Shown here piece after piece: positions 5,660 through 12,207 of a stretch of 12,336 nucleotides of DNA (positions are counted from its first letter, which is position 1; every line of letters begins with the position of its first letter). Source of the stretch: Leptolyngbya sp. SIO4C1. Its GTDB lineage: Bacteria > Cyanobacteriota > Cyanobacteriia > Phormidesmidales > Phormidesmidaceae. The stretch covers positions 1-12,336 of the forward strand of contig JAAHIA010000111.1 in the NCBI GenBank assembly GCA_010671975.1. The letters are read 5' to 3'. The translations under genes were made by a program, and so were the position numbers. The notes below the pieces were generated by a model. That model searched no databases, was not told the DNA's origin, and saw nothing but the letters and a program-made list of their open reading frames with translations.

Positions 5660-7787
5660 TCGCCTGACGCTGAATCAGCTGACTGACCTCGAGCGGATCT
5701 AGCGGCTTGGAAAAAAAGTCGCCCTGACCGTAATGGCACTGCAGCTGCTGCAGCTGTCGCAGCTGGGTAAAATGCTCGATGCCCTCTGCTACCACAGGAA
5801 TGTTTAAATCGCGGGCTAAGGAAATGATTGTTTTAATGATGGCCGTGCTTTGCTCAGTTTTACCAAGCTGACTGACAAAGGAGCGATCGATTTTGAGCAC
5901 GTCTACCGGCAGCTGGTAGAGGTAGCTAAGCGATGAGTAGCCGGTCCCAAAATCATCTAGGCTGATGCGCATTCCTAGCTGCCTGAGCCGCTGTAGCGTC
6001 CTAATGGCCTGCTCAGGCTGCTGAATCATCACCTGCTCTGTAATTTCTAACGTCAGCTGGCGCGGATAGACTGGATGATCGGCCAGAATAGACTCGATGT
6101 AGCCTACTAAATCGGTCTGCTCGAGGTGGTTGCCGCTCAGGTTGACGCTAATCGCTGGCAGCGCACCGCTCGTGGAATAGACAGGCCACCGAGTTAGCTG
6201 CTGGCAAGCCTGCAAAAGCACCCAGCGGTCAATCAGCAGACTCAGGCCAATATCATTGGCAACGGCTAGAAAATCATTCGGCGATAGCAGGCCGCGCTGA
6301 GGATGCTGCCAGCGCACCAGCGCCTCGAAGCCTACCGTCTGATTGCTGTACAGATCGACAATGGGCTGATAGTGCAGACACAGCTCTTGATTTTCTAACG
6401 CCTGCCTCAAGTCATTTTCTAGAATAGAGCGGGCAATCACCGCTGCCTGCATGGCCCGATCAAACAGCACAAAGCGCTGGTTACCAGCCTTAGCTCGATG
6501 CAGCGCAATGTCGGCCTGAGTGAGCAGCTGACTCATTGAAAGCCCGGGTTCCGTTATCAGCACGATGCCTAAGCTGCCGTCTAAATCAATTTTTTGCTGG
6601 CTCAGGTAAAACGGCATTTTCAAAACTCGAACCACCTGCTCAGCGACCTGCTTTGCCAGCGCTGCATCCGCTGGAGCTAGCAAAATGGCAAACTCATCGC
6701 TGCCAAGCCGAGATAGGAGATCGTTTTCTCGCAGGCAGGTTTTTAATCGCTCGCCGGCCTTAGTGAGCAGGATGTCACCAACGTCGTGACCGAGCGTGTC
6801 ATTCACCGTCTTGAACTGGTTGAGATCGATATAAAGCAGCGCTATGCCTGATAGATCTGCAGGCCAGTGCTCTAAAACCTGATTGCCAATCCGGTAGAGC
6901 TGCTGTCGATTTGCTAACCCGGTGAGAAAATCCGTCAGGGCCAGCTGCTCTAGCTCGGTTTCATACTTCAGTAGCGGCTGCGACGGCGATCGCAGCGGTA
7001 TGGGCGCACCAGGCGACGGTGCAGCCTGACGCGATTTAGCCAGCGCGGTCTGACGCGATCGCCGCTGATAGTGCAGGCAAGAGGACAGTGCCGACAGGGT
7101 AATACCGCCCATCACCGTGATTGATAGATTAATCTGCCGATAGGCTCCCTCTAGCTGCATCAGCTCTGGCAGCATAGCAGACAGGCCAATCACCCAGATT
7201 TGCTCTTGATCGGTTCCTGGAAACACAACGACGGGGGTCCAAGCCGCAATTTCAAAGCCCGAATCGCGGGTCAAGGGTTCCCACCAGGCCGTGGCCTCTC
7301 TAGCCTTGTCAGGCTCCCAAACGTATTTTCCTGTGCCTTCTTCACCGGCCATCACCGAGCGAGTCATCGCGGCGTAGTGTCTCGCACCGTGCTGAGTTTG
7401 GATGGCAAAAATTTCGGCCATGTCTTTGCCGACATACTCCGGTGGAAAATCGGCGCTTTGATCAAAGACAACATAGTCTGGAGAGTAAATCCAAGCGTCG
7501 CCCAGCGTGCCAATTTGCAGCGGTGCTACAAAATACTTCAAGACCTCCTGCTCAATCGCTGGTAGGGCCGCCACACCGCGATGCAGCAGCTCCTGAGTAA
7601 TGTAAACCTGCGCGGCTCTAGCCGTATTGCGTACAATTTCTAGCTCAGCTTGCTGGTAGGTTTTAATCGTTGCGACCTCAAGCCGATAGCCGTGCCAGCC
7701 CACCGTTACCCAGCCGCCGCCGACAATGCAAAGTAAAAGAAAAGGATTCAGCGCAGTGCTCACGCGACGCCAGAGATCAATCAGCAT
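5649..7787 (-). CDS. Membrane-bound GGDEF-EAL cyclic-di-GMP turnover protein
   Basis: This 712-residue protein links an extracytoplasmic sensor to cyclic-di-GMP metabolism. Helix 1 is at about 14-31, a periplasmic Cache-like region at about 32-218, helix 2 at about 219-238, GGDEF at about 280-445 and EAL at about 455-710. The GGDEF signature reads RLGSDEF (GSDEF at 362-366), so its second glycine is Ser. An RxxD inhibitory site (RENDLLSRL) precedes it at the right distance. The EAL domain keeps EAL (488-490), VNL-SGN, LEITE, DDFGTG (611-616), LKID (Lys632), AEGIE (Glu668) and GQGDFFSKP (Gln688). I predict phosphodiesterase activity; cyclase activity is uncertain. The longer frame adds 20 residues, but the ATG at 7785-7787 has AGAGG seven bases before it. 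The 3' end is convergent with the acetyltransferase. Confidence 0.93.
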   Translation of the reverse strand: MLIDLWRRVSTALNPFLLLCIVGGGWVTVGWHGYRLEVATIKTYQQAELEIVRNTARAAQVYITQELLHRGVAALPAIEQEVLKYFVAPLQIGTLGDAWIYSPDYVVFDQSADFPPEYVGKDMAEIFAIQTQHGARHYAAMTRSVMAGEEGTGKYVWEPDKAREATAWWEPLTRDSGFEIAAWTPVVVFPGTDQEQIWVIGLSAMLPELMQLEGAYRQINLSITVMGGITLSALSSCLHYQRRSRQTALAKSRQAAPSPGAPIPLRSPSQPLLKYETELEQLALTDFLTGLANRQQLYRIGNQVLEHWPADLSGIALLYIDLNQFKTVNDTLGHDVGDILLTKAGERLKTCLRENDLLSRLGSDEFAILLAPADAALAKQVAEQVVRVLKMPFYLSQQKIDLDGSLGIVLITEPGLSMSQLLTQADIALHRAKAGNQRFVLFDRAMQAAVIARSILENDLRQALENQELCLHYQPIVDLYSNQTVGFEALVRWQHPQRGLLSPNDFLAVANDIGLSLLIDRWVLLQACQQLTRWPVYSTSGALPAISVNLSGNHLEQTDLVGYIESILADHPVYPRQLTLEITEQVMIQQPEQAIRTLQRLRQLGMRISLDDFGTGYSSLSYLYQLPVDVLKIDRSFVSQLGKTEQSTAIIKTIISLARDLNIPVVAEGIEHFTQLRQLQQLQCHYGQGDFFSKPLDPLEVSQLIQRQAIGS

Positions 7788-8080
7788 AGGATAGCCTCTG
7801 CACGAACGAACAGTATGAGCTGTAGAGAAGCGGGCATAGATAAACAACTACCGGCACTGCAGAAGAGGGACTGAAAACTTTTAAGAAATTTGTAATGGCT
7901 ATCTCCAACCTATTAGAATTTTTCACTAACCTTATGGCATTAAGCGCGATCGCCACAAGAAAAAATTGAGCTAAAGATGTGAATTCAATGTGAATTTCGA
8001 ACAAGTTCAGAAAAGTTTTTATCTTTGATTTTCACCCGCTTTAGCTGCCGATATGTTCGGCTTAAAAGGTGCGCTTCATA

Positions 8081-8122
8081 CTTTAGCTTGGGCACCACCA
8101 GCAGTGTAAAGCCAAGCCAAAG
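8081..8122. repeat. Imperfect inverted repeat upstream of the NTF2-like gene
   Basis: CTTTAGCTTGG (8081-8091) and CCAAGCCAAAG (8112-8122) pair over 11 positions with one mismatch and a 20-base loop. The repeat ends 11 bases before a possible -10 box (TATGAT, 8134-8139), where an operator could lie. Confidence 0.35.
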
Positions 8123-8133
8123 CTAAGCCTCGG

Positions 8134-8139
8134 TATGAT
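8134..8139 (+). promoter_or_regulatory. Possible -10 box of the NTF2-like gene
   Basis: TATGAT differs by one base from the sigma-70 consensus and lies 37 bases before the ATG at 8177. No good -35 hexamer is seen at 16-18 bases, so the call rests on the -10 element alone. Confidence 0.3.
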
Positions 8140-8176
8140 TGGAGCCTAAGCAATGCACGAGCTTGAGCAGTAATCT

Positions 8177-8551
8177 ATGACTCATACCGCCCCCTCTAAC
8201 GAGGCAGTACAGTCGGCTATCCATCAGGCCGCCCAGGCCTGGCAGCAGGCTTCAGCTGACGACTTTGCCAATCTTTTTGCAGCCAGCGGCGTTTTGATCG
8301 TGCCGGGCAGCCGCTGGATTGGGCCGACTGCTATCCGCCAGGCCTTTAATGACTTCTTTGCCACCAAAACTGACGTGCTCATCGAAGTTCGTCAAATGGT
8401 GATTCAAGGACAGCATGCCATGGTGGAATGGGGCTGGTCAGACCGGTCGCGAGAGACCGGTGCGCGATCGCACGCCGAAGATGCGATCGCCATTGATTTT
8501 GATCCAGCTGGTAAAATTCTTCGCTGGCGAGAATATATAGACGCGGCCTAG
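8177..8551 (+). CDS. NTF2/SnoaL-like domain protein
   Basis: This 124-residue single-domain protein has the cone-shaped NTF2-like fold pattern. Helix one carries the xAWQQASADDFANLF motif (about 20-34). LIVPGSRWIGPTAIRQAFNDFF follows (about 40-61). The C-terminal half is strand-rich, with AMVEWGWSDRS and ILRWREYID (about 114-122). These features match the SnoaL-like/DUF4440 group, which contains isomerases, hydrolases and proteins of unknown role. There are no catalytic residues I can assign, so the function is unknown; the location is probably cytosolic. No strong Shine-Dalgarno is visible before the ATG. Two HIP1 octamers lie 19 bases apart within it (8464, 8483), coding for RSHAEDAIAI. No terminator is evident after the stop. 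Confidence 0.85.
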   Translation: MTHTAPSNEAVQSAIHQAAQAWQQASADDFANLFAASGVLIVPGSRWIGPTAIRQAFNDFFATKTDVLIEVRQMVIQGQHAMVEWGWSDRSRETGARSHAEDAIAIDFDPAGKILRWREYIDAA

Positions 8552-8763
8552 AAGCGCAGTCTAGAGATCATCGCGGCTGCCTTGAAAGCAAAAGCGGCGC
8601 ACTGAGTTTCAGCGGGACAAAGCCATTGGTAAGATGCTACAGATCGTTGCGAAAGGCGTGTGAAGATTAAGCAATGATACGGTTTAGGCCCGATTGATCC
8701 CTATTCTCAGACGCGTCTTTAAGATGAAAGAGTAGCTCCGCACCTTGCCGGGAGGACATTTTC

Positions 8764-8943
8764 ATGGACTTTACACTGCTTGCCCTCCTCATTCTCAGTG
8801 TTGTATTAATTGGCCTACATGCCCCCTATGCAGCGCTCACCCTAGCAGCGATTATTTTGCTATCAACGGTGGTAACCCGTCTTTCTTGGGCGGTGCTTCA
8901 GTCTTTTGAAACGGCCGAAGTCACTCAGCGAATTTGGGATTAG
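8764..8943 (+). CDS. 59-residue two-helix membrane protein, unknown function
   Basis: This short gene encodes 59 residues, starting MDFTLLALLILSVVLIGLH and ending ETAEVTQRIWD. There are two hydrophobic segments, about 4-18 and 22-37, separated by a short HAPYAA turn, then a basic residue (R39) and an amphipathic, acidic C-terminus. The ATG is preceded by GGGAGGA with a 7-base spacing (8750-8756), one of the best ribosome binding sites in the window, and this is the main evidence that the frame is used. The gene stands alone between the NTF2-like gene (212 bases upstream) and the convergent DUF1361 gene. It is not long enough to be recognised as a named family; the predicted location is the cytoplasmic or thylakoid membrane. 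Confidence 0.72.
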   Translation: MDFTLLALLILSVVLIGLHAPYAALTLAAIILLSTVVTRLSWAVLQSFETAEVTQRIWD

Positions 8944-8992
8944 CCGCTGGGCTGGAAATCTAAAAATTTAGCTTTGCACCGATACGAGCCAG

Positions 8993-9020
8993 ACATCAAG
9001 GCTAAAACATCAAGGCTAAA
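8993..9020. repeat. Exact 14-base tandem duplication
   Basis: ACATCAAGGCTAAA occurs twice in direct succession (8993-9006, 9007-9020). A shorter repeat, CTAAATAC, follows at 9016-9023 and 9029-9036. The duplications lie in the non-coding gap between the small membrane gene and DUF1361 and look like replication slippage. Confidence 0.8.
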
Positions 9021-9037
9021 TACGAAAACTAAATACA

Positions 9038-9061
9038 GGGGCTGATCTCATCGCCAGCCCC
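9038..9061. terminator. Weak bidirectional terminator-like hairpin
   Basis: GGGGCTG (9038-9044) and CAGCCCC (9055-9061) form a 7-bp GC-rich stem with a 10-base loop, in the convergent gap between the gene at 8764 and DUF1361. Neither side has a real T-tract (TGTATTTAGTTTT on the - strand side), so any termination is probably modest. Confidence 0.45.
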
Positions 9062-9083
9062 GTGCCATTTAGCGTCAATAAAC

Positions 9084-9737
9084 TCAATAGCGCCGCACCG
9101 TGCGCAGCCGTCTGGTTCGCCAGTAAAGCAGCAGCGCCAGCGTTAGCTGCTTCATCAGCCAGTAGAGCACCGTAATAATGCAGAAGGTGGCAAAAATAAT
9201 GGCGAGCGGCTGCTTGTGCAGCACACGCTCTACCGTTTCAATCACCAGCGTATCTGGACGAGTCACAATATCCCAGCTGTTGAAGCGCAAAAACCGACCC
9301 AAATAGATGCCGATTGCCGTTAGTCCGTGCAGTAGCAGCTCGCTAGGGCACACCCAGCGCTTTTGACCAGCGCGGCTGAGGTAGCGATTGAAGTTGATTA
9401 GAGCCGCCACATAGGCTTCGAATCCAATCAGCATAAACAGAAAATACTGCGGCACCAGAATAATAGAAATTGCCCAGATAGACTGTCCCTGACGAATATC
9501 GTGCACCAGATGAATAATGTCTGTGAGCACGTAGGGAGCGTTGGGTAAAAACGCAACAAAGGTAAAAAAGCCTATCCACCAGACGAACGTTCGCGCGTGG
9601 GCGCCGTGTCCCCGAAACAGCCAGAGACTGAGGACAAATGGAATAACGGCCAAAAAGGTATTCCAAACCATGAAAAATAAATTGAAATAGGCTGCCTCTA
9701 AGCCTTCTATCAGCCAGCTATTGAGGATCGAATGCAT
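9084..9737 (-). CDS. DUF1361 family integral membrane protein
   Basis: The 217-residue product has about five to six hydrophobic segments. The DUF1361 landmarks are present: NLFFMVWNTFLAVIPF (about 18-33), FLPNAPYVLTDIIHL (about 63-77) and GIYLGRFLRFNSWDI (about 144-158). Members of this family are widespread in bacteria and have no established function. An ATG at 9735-9737 is preferred to the TTG at 9750-9752, which would add five residues; neither has a clear Shine-Dalgarno. The C-terminus is arginine-rich (RTRRLRTVRRY), consistent with a cytoplasmic tail. The gene is monocistronic on the - strand and diverges from purB. A HIP1-centred 16-base palindrome lies in the shared upstream region (9798-9813). 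Confidence 0.88.
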   Translation of the reverse strand: MHSILNSWLIEGLEAAYFNLFFMVWNTFLAVIPFVLSLWLFRGHGAHARTFVWWIGFFTFVAFLPNAPYVLTDIIHLVHDIRQGQSIWAISIILVPQYFLFMLIGFEAYVAALINFNRYLSRAGQKRWVCPSELLLHGLTAIGIYLGRFLRFNSWDIVTRPDTLVIETVERVLHKQPLAIIFATFCIITVLYWLMKQLTLALLLYWRTRRLRTVRRY

Positions 9738-9797
9738 AGGTCTTGTGGCCAAATGGTTGAAGAAACGTCTAGATGAACATCCATTAGATCAGCGCTA

Positions 9798-9813
9798 CAG
9801 CGCGATCGCGCTG
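9798..9813. repeat. Extended HIP1 palindrome in divergent promoter region
   Basis: CAGCGCGATCGCGCTG is a perfect 16-base palindrome around a HIP1 octamer (9802-9809). It lies between the divergent DUF1361 and purB genes, upstream of the possible purB -10 box. Confidence 0.75.
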
Positions 9814-9894
9814 GATTTCGGGAACCACGTCATTTCTGGTCACTAAATTCTAACCATTGCCAAATTCGGGTGCCGTAAGCTTCAAATCCGCCGG

Positions 9895-9900
9895 TACAAT
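9895..9900 (+). promoter_or_regulatory. Possible -10 box of purB
   Basis: TACAAT lies 29 bases upstream of the TTG start at 9929, a suitable place for a sigma-70 -10 element, and would exclude the longer frame starting at 9857. No matching -35 hexamer is seen. Confidence 0.35.
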
Positions 9901-9928
9901 AGAGCGGTTGTATTCTGCGACACTAGCC

Positions 9929-11224
9929 TTGATTGAACGCTACACCCTGCCCGAGATGGGCGAGCTCTGGACGGACGACTACAAGTTTAAAACCTGGCTG
10001 CAGGTCGAAATTGCCGTCTGCGAAGCGCAGGCTGAGCTCGGTCGAATTCCCTCCGAGGCGGTCAAAGAAATCAAGGCCAAGGCCAGCTTTGACGTGGCTC
10101 GCATTCTTGAAATTGAGGCAGAAGTTCGACACGATGTGATCGCCTTTCTCACCAACGTCAATGAGTATGTGGGCGATGCCGGGCGCTACATTCACCTCGG
10201 CATGACCAGCTCAGATGTGCTGGATACGGCGCTATCGCTGCAGGTTGTCGCCAGCCATCGCGTGATCATGGCGCAGATCGAAAAGTTGATTCAGGCCATT
10301 CGCTACAAGGCGCAGGAGCACCGCGATACGGTGATGATTGGTCGCTCACACGGCATCCATGCCGAGCCAATAACCTTTGGCTTTAAGCTAGCCGGCTGGC
10401 TGGCTGAAATGCTGCGCCACCGCGAGCGGCTGTGCCGACTAGAAGATGAAATTGCGGTCGGACAGATCTCTGGGGCGGTCGGTACCTATGCCAACATTGA
10501 CCCCGAGGTGGAAGCCTCAACCTGTCAAAAGCTAGGGCTGCGCCCCGATACGGCCTCAACCCAGGTGATTTCACGCGATGTGCATGCCACCTATATGAAC
10601 GCGCTGGCGGTGCTGGCAGCTTCAATCGAGCGCTTTGCAGTCGAGATTCGCAACCTGCAGCGCACTGACGTGCTGGAGGTCGAAGAATTTTTCTCAAAGG
10701 GGCAAAAGGGCTCCTCAGCGATGCCGCACAAGCGCAACCCCATTCGCTCGGAGCGCCTAACGGGGCTAGCCCGCATTATTCGCGGCAACGCCATGGCAGC
10801 CATTGAAAACATTGCCCTCTGGCACGAGCGCGATATTTCCCACAGCTCGGTGGAGCGGGTAATTTTTCCAGACAGCTGCATCCTGATTCACTTCATGCTG
10901 GTCGAGATTACCAAGCTGGTAAAAAATCTGCTGGTTTACCCAGAGAACATGCAGCGCAACATGAACCTTTATGGCGGCGTGGTCTTTAGCCAGCGCGTGC
11001 TGCTCACCCTGGTCGAAAAAGGCATTGCTCGTGAGGATGCCTATCAGATTGTGCAGTCCTGCGCGCATGAAGCTTGGAATACGCCCGGCGGCGATTTTCA
11101 TAAGCTGATTGCCAGCCACCCGCAGGTGGGCGAAAAGCTCTCTGCTGAGGAGATTGACGACTGCTTCGACCCGACCTATCAGCTGCGTAACCTTGATCAG
11201 GTCTATCAGCGGCTAGGCATTTAA
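9929..11224 (+). CDS. purB: Adenylosuccinate lyase
   Basis: This cytosolic homotetrameric enzyme of purine synthesis cleaves SAICAR to AICAR and adenylosuccinate to AMP, releasing fumarate. The start is taken at TTG 9929, giving a 431-residue protein beginning M-IERYTLPEMG. In that numbering the key residues match the B. subtilis enzyme: His68 (RHDVIAF), TSSD at 93-96, the general acid His141 (GRSHGIHAEP), and the superfamily signature GSSAMPHKRNP with Ser262/263 and Lys268. The open frame reaches back to TTG 9857 (24 more residues), but that leader is not family-like and contains a possible -10 box. No strong Shine-Dalgarno precedes 9929, so the start rests on homology. The AraC-methyltransferase gene follows 86 bases later on the same strand, with a terminator-like hairpin between. 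Confidence 0.96.
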   Translation: MIERYTLPEMGELWTDDYKFKTWLQVEIAVCEAQAELGRIPSEAVKEIKAKASFDVARILEIEAEVRHDVIAFLTNVNEYVGDAGRYIHLGMTSSDVLDTALSLQVVASHRVIMAQIEKLIQAIRYKAQEHRDTVMIGRSHGIHAEPITFGFKLAGWLAEMLRHRERLCRLEDEIAVGQISGAVGTYANIDPEVEASTCQKLGLRPDTASTQVISRDVHATYMNALAVLAASIERFAVEIRNLQRTDVLEVEEFFSKGQKGSSAMPHKRNPIRSERLTGLARIIRGNAMAAIENIALWHERDISHSSVERVIFPDSCILIHFMLVEITKLVKNLLVYPENMQRNMNLYGGVVFSQRVLLTLVEKGIAREDAYQIVQSCAHEAWNTPGGDFHKLIASHPQVGEKLSAEEIDDCFDPTYQLRNLDQVYQRLGI

Positions 11225-11242
11225 AGCAGCGCAAGAATCGGG

Positions 11243-11272
11243 TTGGAGTCGCGATCGCACCCTCGCTACAGT
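11243..11272 (+). promoter_or_regulatory. Possible sigma-70 promoter of the AraC-methyltransferase gene
   Basis: TTGGAG (11243-11248) and TACAGT (11267-11272) are separated by 18 bases. The predicted start is near 11279, about 32 bases before the ATG at 11311. A HIP1 octamer (11251-11258) fills part of the spacer. The pairing is plausible but unproven. Confidence 0.4.
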
Positions 11273-11275
11273 AGA

Positions 11276-11305
11276 GGCAGATCTCTGTCTTGTCTGCCCG
11301 TTTTT
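11276..11305 (+). terminator. Terminator-like hairpin between purB and AraC-methyltransferase
   Basis: GGCAGA (11276-11281) and TCTGCC (11293-11298) make a 6-bp stem with an 11-base loop, followed by CG and five Ts (11301-11305). It fits a modest intrinsic terminator for purB. It sits just upstream of the ATG at 11311 and overlaps the predicted 5' leader of the next gene, so it could also act as a leader hairpin. Confidence 0.5.
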
Positions 11306-11310
11306 CTGTC

Positions 11311-12165
11311 ATGATTACTAGCCAGACCCATACCCAAACCGACTATCAGCGAATTGCTGAAGCGATTGACTATTTGCGATCGCACTATTCGCAGCAGCCC
11401 GATTTAGCAGCGGTCGCCAGGCAGGTAAACCTGAGCGAGTCTCACTTTCAGCGGCTGTTTACCCAATGGGCTGGCATCAGCCCAAAGCGATTTTTGCAAT
11501 ACCTCACGGTTGAATATGCCAAATCGCAGATTGCCCAAACTCAGAATCTGCTAGACCTCACTGCCGCAGCCGGGCTATCGAGTCCAGGGCGGCTGCACGA
11601 CCTGTTTGTCACGCTAGAGGCCATGTCGCCCGGGGAATACAAGTCGCAAGGACGAGGTTTAGAGATTTACTATGGCCTGCACGACTCGCCGCTGGGGCCG
11701 CTGCTGATTGCCACCACGACGCGAGGCATCTGTAATCTGCAGTTTCTAGCCTCAGCCAGCGCAGACCCAGCCCAGCAGCTGCGGCAAGACTGGCCGCAGG
11801 CAGAGCTAACGCAGGCAACGGCTCAGACTCGCCCCATCGCGGATCGCTTATTTGAGCTAGAAAATCCTCGTCCGGTGGCGCTGCTGGTCAAAGGCACCAA
11901 CTTTCAAATTCAGGTCTGGCGAGCGCTATTGAAAATTCCCTTAGGCGGGCTGGTGACCTATCAAGGGCTGGCGCAGCAGCTCGGACGTCCCACTGCCGCG
12001 AGAGCCGTAGGCAGCGCCGTGGGCAAAAATCCGATTGCCTATCTGATTCCCTGTCATCGGGTGATTCGCGCTTCGGGCGAGCTGGGCGGCTACCGCTGGG
12101 GCCTATCACAGAAGGCGATGCTGCTGGGCTGGGAAGCCAGCCGCGCTGAAGCGCAGGATAGATAG
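11311..12165 (+). CDS. AraC-type regulator fused to O6-methylguanine-DNA methyltransferase (Ada-like)
   Basis: This 284-residue two-domain protein reverses DNA alkylation damage by moving a methyl group from O6-methylguanine to its own cysteine. It can probably also bind DNA as a regulator. The AraC-family helix-turn-helix pair occupies about 15-112 (LAAVARQVNLSESHFQRLF, then LLDLTAAAGLSSPGRLHDLF). The methyltransferase domain spans about 115-276, with RAVGSAVGKNP preceding the suicide-cysteine motif IPCHRVIR (Cys248) and LGGYRWGLSQK. It lacks the N-terminal zinc-binding phosphotriester-repair domain of E. coli Ada (Cys38), so that methyl sensor is absent and control by methylation must differ. 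ATG 11311 is preferred over TTG 11290, which falls inside the hairpin at 11276-11305. No Shine-Dalgarno is obvious. Confidence 0.94.
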   Translation: MITSQTHTQTDYQRIAEAIDYLRSHYSQQPDLAAVARQVNLSESHFQRLFTQWAGISPKRFLQYLTVEYAKSQIAQTQNLLDLTAAAGLSSPGRLHDLFVTLEAMSPGEYKSQGRGLEIYYGLHDSPLGPLLIATTTRGICNLQFLASASADPAQQLRQDWPQAELTQATAQTRPIADRLFELENPRPVALLVKGTNFQIQVWRALLKIPLGGLVTYQGLAQQLGRPTAARAVGSAVGKNPIAYLIPCHRVIRASGELGGYRWGLSQKAMLLGWEASRAEAQDR

Positions 12166-12207
12166 ATTCTCAGGCGCCACAGCAAACCTTCTGCTGATGG
12201 TCAACTT

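Larger units (their letters stand above)
7788..8176. other. 389-base non-coding interval between divergent genes
   Basis: AT-richer than its neighbours, this stretch separates the leftward GGDEF-EAL gene from the rightward NTF2-like gene and should hold both promoters. It contains one HIP1 octamer (7946-7953) and an imperfect inverted repeat (8081-8122). A - strand open frame (7777-8004) is hydrophobic but lacks a ribosome binding site and overlaps the start of the GGDEF-EAL gene, so I do not call it. Confidence 0.6.

Noticed and set aside
7777..8004. 75-codon hydrophobic - strand open frame
   Set aside because: It lacks a Shine-Dalgarno site, overlaps the GGDEF-EAL start in another frame, and looks like AT-rich intergenic DNA translated by chance.
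9343..9666. 107-codon second frame on the same strand as DUF1361
   Set aside because: It overlaps the well-conserved DUF1361 frame completely and has no recognisable domain.
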